A stretch of 64,000 nt of DNA, from contig NZ_FBXK01000001.1 in the NCBI RefSeq assembly GCF_900013425.1, positions 673,501 through 737,500 of the forward strand, read 5' to 3'. Position numbers and translations under genes: made by a program. The notes under the pieces are model-generated. The model saw only the letters and a list, made by a program, of their open reading frames with translations, had not been told where the DNA came from and made no database searches. Of the stretch, positions 61,606-64,000 are shown one piece after another. Each line of letters begins with the position of its first letter. Position 1 is the stretch's first letter. Origin of the DNA: Sphingobium sp. Z007. GTDB taxonomy: Bacteria; Pseudomonadota; Alphaproteobacteria; Sphingomonadales; Sphingomonadaceae.

Positions 61606-64000
61606 GCCGCCTGGTTCCATGCGGCGTCGGCATGGGGCAGGGGATGGTCCCTCGACTGGACCCGTCCGCTGCGCTCCAGCTTGCCCCAGCCGACCCATGG
61701 ACCCAATATGGCGGTGGCGACGGCGCGGATGACGACGCTGTACATGATCTGCCGATAGATGACGCGTTGCGCGACCAGCAGAAGCGCGGGATAATGTTTC
61801 TCGCGCGGCTCCAGCCGGTAGGCGACCGCCCCGCAGGCAACGTCGATCGCGTTGAAGGCGATCCAGTAGAGCGCCATGCGCAGCACGTCGCTTTGCGTCT
61901 GCGCCCAGCCATGTTGGTGGACGCGCAGCGCGGTATCGAGCGCGCTGACCACCAGGGCCAGGTCGATGATCGGTGACACGAGCGCAAAGCCGATCTGGAA
62001 AAGCCAAGCCTGGGGCAGGCCGACCCAGGCGAGACCCGCCGGCTTGCGCGTGCGCCAGATGCTGCGATACTTCCACAGGCATTGCAGCGTGCCATAGGCC
62101 CAGCGGAACCGCTGTTTGGACAGGGCGCGGAAGCTTTCGGGCGCCTCCGTCCAGGCGACGGCTTGCGTATCATAGGCGATATGCCAGCCAGCCCGCTGCA
62201 CGGCGATGGTCAGATCCTGATCCTCCGCCAGCGTGTCCAGCGGATAGCCGCCCACGGCGTCCAGCGCCGATCGCCGCCACGCGCCGACCGCGCCCGGAAC
62301 CACCGTGATCGCGCCGAACCGGGCAAGTGCGCGCCGTTCCAGATTCTGCGCCGTCACATATTCGACCGCCTGCCAGCGAGTGACGAGGTTGACGCGGTTG
62401 CCGACCATCGCGTTACCCGCCACCGCACCGACCGCGGGATCGGCGAACCAGCGGGCGAGGCAGGCGATGGTCAGCGGTTCGAACTGGGTGTCGGCATCCA
62501 GCGCGACGATGATCGGCGCGGTGGCGATCTCCAGCGCATGGTTCAGCGCGGCGGCCTTACCACCATTGGCCAGCGTCAGCAGGCGGACGCGCGCGTCGTC
62601 GGCAAAGGCGTCGGCGACGATGCGGCTGGTCGCGTCCGTCGATCCATCATCGACCACGATGACTTCCAGCCTTACCTGTTGGCTGGCCAAGACCCGGCGC
62701 ACCGATGTTTCGATCACCTTGGCCTCGTTGAAGGCGGGGATGGTGACCGACACGAAGATATCAGGTTGGATAGCTGGCGGTGCGATCCGGTTACGCGGCG
62801 ACCGGCTGCCCAGCGCAAGCCCCGCGAGCATCAGCGCGCGGCCGATGCCGAATAGGATGACGGCGAAGAACAGCCATTTGAGCGTCACCGCGATGCCCGC
62901 TAGCAGCAGGAATATGGCGACATCGACCCGCACCGCGGCCAGATCGGCTCCACGGATGGTCGGCATCACTTGCGCAGGCGTCAGCCCGGCCAGCGCGGAC
63001 ACCGGCACGAAGCGATAGCCGCGCGCCGACAGCGCCTTGATGATGCGCGGCAGCGCGGCAACCGTCTGCGCCCGGTCGCCGCCGCTATCGTGCAGCAGGA
63101 TGATCTGGGCCGATCGGCCGGCGCTGCCATCCTCAACCTGGGCGATGGTGCGCGCGACGATGGCGTCTGCGCCCGGCCGCGTCCAGTCGCCCGGATCGAC
63201 ATGCAGGCCGACATTGAGATAGCCCGCCTTCTGCGCCTCCAGCGCCGGGCCGATCTCGTCCGCCGTGGTCGGCTCCGCATCGCCGAAATAGGGCGCGCGG
63301 AACAGGCGCATTGCCCGACCGGTATAGGCTTCGACCAGCCGCTGCGTGCTGTTGAGTTCCAGCGATACGCCCCGGTCCCACACCTGCGCCAGATTGGGGT
63401 GGGTATAGCTGTGATTGCCGATTTCGCTGCCCTGCGCGACGATCTGCCGCAACAGTCCGGGATGCATCATCGCATTTTCGCCGATGACGAAGAAGGTCGC
63501 AGGCACATGCGCCCTGCGCAATATGGCCAGGATCGGCGGCGTCCAGACCGGATCGGGGCCATCGTCGAAGGTCAACGCCACGTCGTGCGGCTTGTAGCCG
63601 GTGCGGCGGATGACATAGGGCGTGGGCAGGCTGGCGAAATGCTCGTCGGTGATGAGTCCGACGGTGTGGCCTGATCCCATGGTGATCGTGCGGCGGCCGA
63701 TGGTCGGCACATCGTCGATCCGCAACAACTCGCCATTGCCTTCCACATCGACCGAGTTGAAGCTGGTTAGCCGACCGATCGCGGCGGGCGGCATCGCATC
63801 GCGTTGTTTGAGCGCGGCCCAGAAGCCGGGATCTTCCGATCCCAGCCGCCACAGCGCTATGCCGCCGGTTCCCGCCAGCCGCGCCGCGCGGATCTGATTC
63901 CAGCCGCTCGCCGCGTCCAGCATCCAGACATGGTGGACCTGCCCGTCCTGCCGATAATCGAAGCTGGCATTGCCCGACGCCGGATCGAAACGGATCGGCG
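61602..64000 (-). CDS. multidomain GH18-like / polysaccharide deacetylase / GT2 glycosyltransferase (N-terminus beyond window)
   Basis: About 799 codons are visible; the frame is open to the window edge. The first 60 residues (SFDYRQDGQVHHVWMLDAASGWNQIRAA, IALWRLGSEDP) are the end of a GH18-like domain. A NodB deacetylase follows, with VALTFDDGPDP and IGNHSYTHPNL. After membrane segments comes a GT2 domain: VTIPAFNEAKVI, ALDADT, LAEDQDL and QRFRW, as in processive hyaluronan/cellulose/PNAG-type synthases. C-terminal membrane helices complete it. Such three-part proteins may make, modify and trim a beta-linked amino-sugar polymer. The substrate is unknown. Confidence 0.87.
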   Translation of the reverse strand, partial: PIRFDPASGNASFDYRQDGQVHHVWMLDAASGWNQIRAARLAGTGGIALWRLGSEDPGFWAALKQRDAMPPAAIGRLTSFNSVDVEGNGELLRIDDVPTIGRRTITMGSGHTVGLITDEHFASLPTPYVIRRTGYKPHDVALTFDDGPDPVWTPPILAILRRAHVPATFFVIGENAMMHPGLLRQIVAQGSEIGNHSYTHPNLAQVWDRGVSLELNSTQRLVEAYTGRAMRLFRAPYFGDAEPTTADEIGPALEAQKAGYLNVGLHVDPGDWTRPGADAIVARTIAQVEDGSAGRSAQIILLHDSGGDRAQTVAALPRIIKALSARGYRFVPVSALAGLTPAQVMPTIRGADLAAVRVDVAIFLLLAGIAVTLKWLFFAVILFGIGRALMLAGLALGSRSPRNRIAPPAIQPDIFVSVTIPAFNEAKVIETSVRRVLASQQVRLEVIVVDDGSTDATSRIVADAFADDARVRLLTLANGGKAAALNHALEIATAPIIVALDADTQFEPLTIACLARWFADPAVGAVAGNAMVGNRVNLVTRWQAVEYVTAQNLERRALARFGAITVVPGAVGAWRRSALDAVGGYPLDTLAEDQDLTIAVQRAGWHIAYDTQAVAWTEAPESFRALSKQRFRWAYGTLQCLWKYRSIWRTRKPAGLAWVGLPQAWLFQIGFALVSPIIDLALVVSALDTALRVHQHGWAQTQSDVLRMALYWIAFNAIDVACGAVAYRLEPREKHYPALLLVAQRVIYRQIMYSVVIRAVATAILGPWVGWGKLERSGRVQSRDHPLPHADAAWNQAA

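Overview
The window is a GC-rich stretch of chromosome-like DNA with the gene content and codon use of a Sphingomonadaceae alphaproteobacterium (Sphingobium, Novosphingobium or Sphingomonas type). Evidence for this is the Caulobacter/Xanthomonas-type TonB-dependent receptors, the FucP-type permease, the NOV1-like stilbene dioxygenase, the LigW-like decarboxylase and the LigF-like glutathione transferase. I see no rRNA, tRNA, CRISPR, phage or insertion sequence. Nearly every base is coding, and no gap exceeds about 275 bp.

Region 1 (1-19487) looks like a utilisation locus for a fucosylated, acetylated xyloglucan-type oligosaccharide. It carries GH2 beta-galactosidase, GH1 beta-glucosidase, GH31 alpha-xylosidase-like, GH29 alpha-L-fucosidase, two esterases, an IclR regulator, a TonB receptor, a FucP-type permease and a non-phosphorylating L-fucose pathway. 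The pathway genes are an aldo/keto reductase fused to a UxaA N-terminal SAF domain, the matching UxaA large domain, an SDR and a mutarotase. A GH35-like galactosidase ends the run. Region 2 (19459-25107) is hexuronate catabolism: lacI, uxaC, a LacI-type operator, uxaA and a fructuronate/mannonate oxidoreductase.

Region 3 (25111-31837) holds pirin, katG and a ku-ligD NHEJ pair with a possible EcfG stress promoter. Region 4 (31948-35780) is a TetR-controlled acyl-CoA dehydrogenase/thiolase/HSD10-type operon.

Region 5 (35893-57996) is the most interesting part, a probable lignin-dimer catabolic island. It contains a beta-keto acid cleavage enzyme (DUF849), three LigD/LigO-type SDRs, an amidohydrolase, a PQQ/haem alcohol dehydrogenase lipoprotein, a CoA ligase, two translationally coupled GSTs (one LigF-like), a TonB receptor, a MarR regulator and a NOV1-like lignostilbene dioxygenase. 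It also has two MFS transporters, a LigW-like 5-carboxyvanillate decarboxylase, an aldehyde dehydrogenase and an NTF2-like protein that is a candidate gamma-formaldehyde lyase (LdpA/LsdE type). Four copies of one 19-bp imperfect palindrome (TTGTATGT-N3-ACATACAA) lie in front of the transcription units of this island and are a candidate MarR operator.

Region 6 (57993-64000) has a small winged-helix protein with two overlapping, mutually exclusive 12-bp hairpins upstream. It is followed by an OmpR-type two-component pair, a VirJ/AcvB-like serine hydrolase and the C-terminal part of a multidomain GH18/polysaccharide deacetylase/GT2 protein that runs off the window. All functions are inferred from sequence read by eye; no database search was run.
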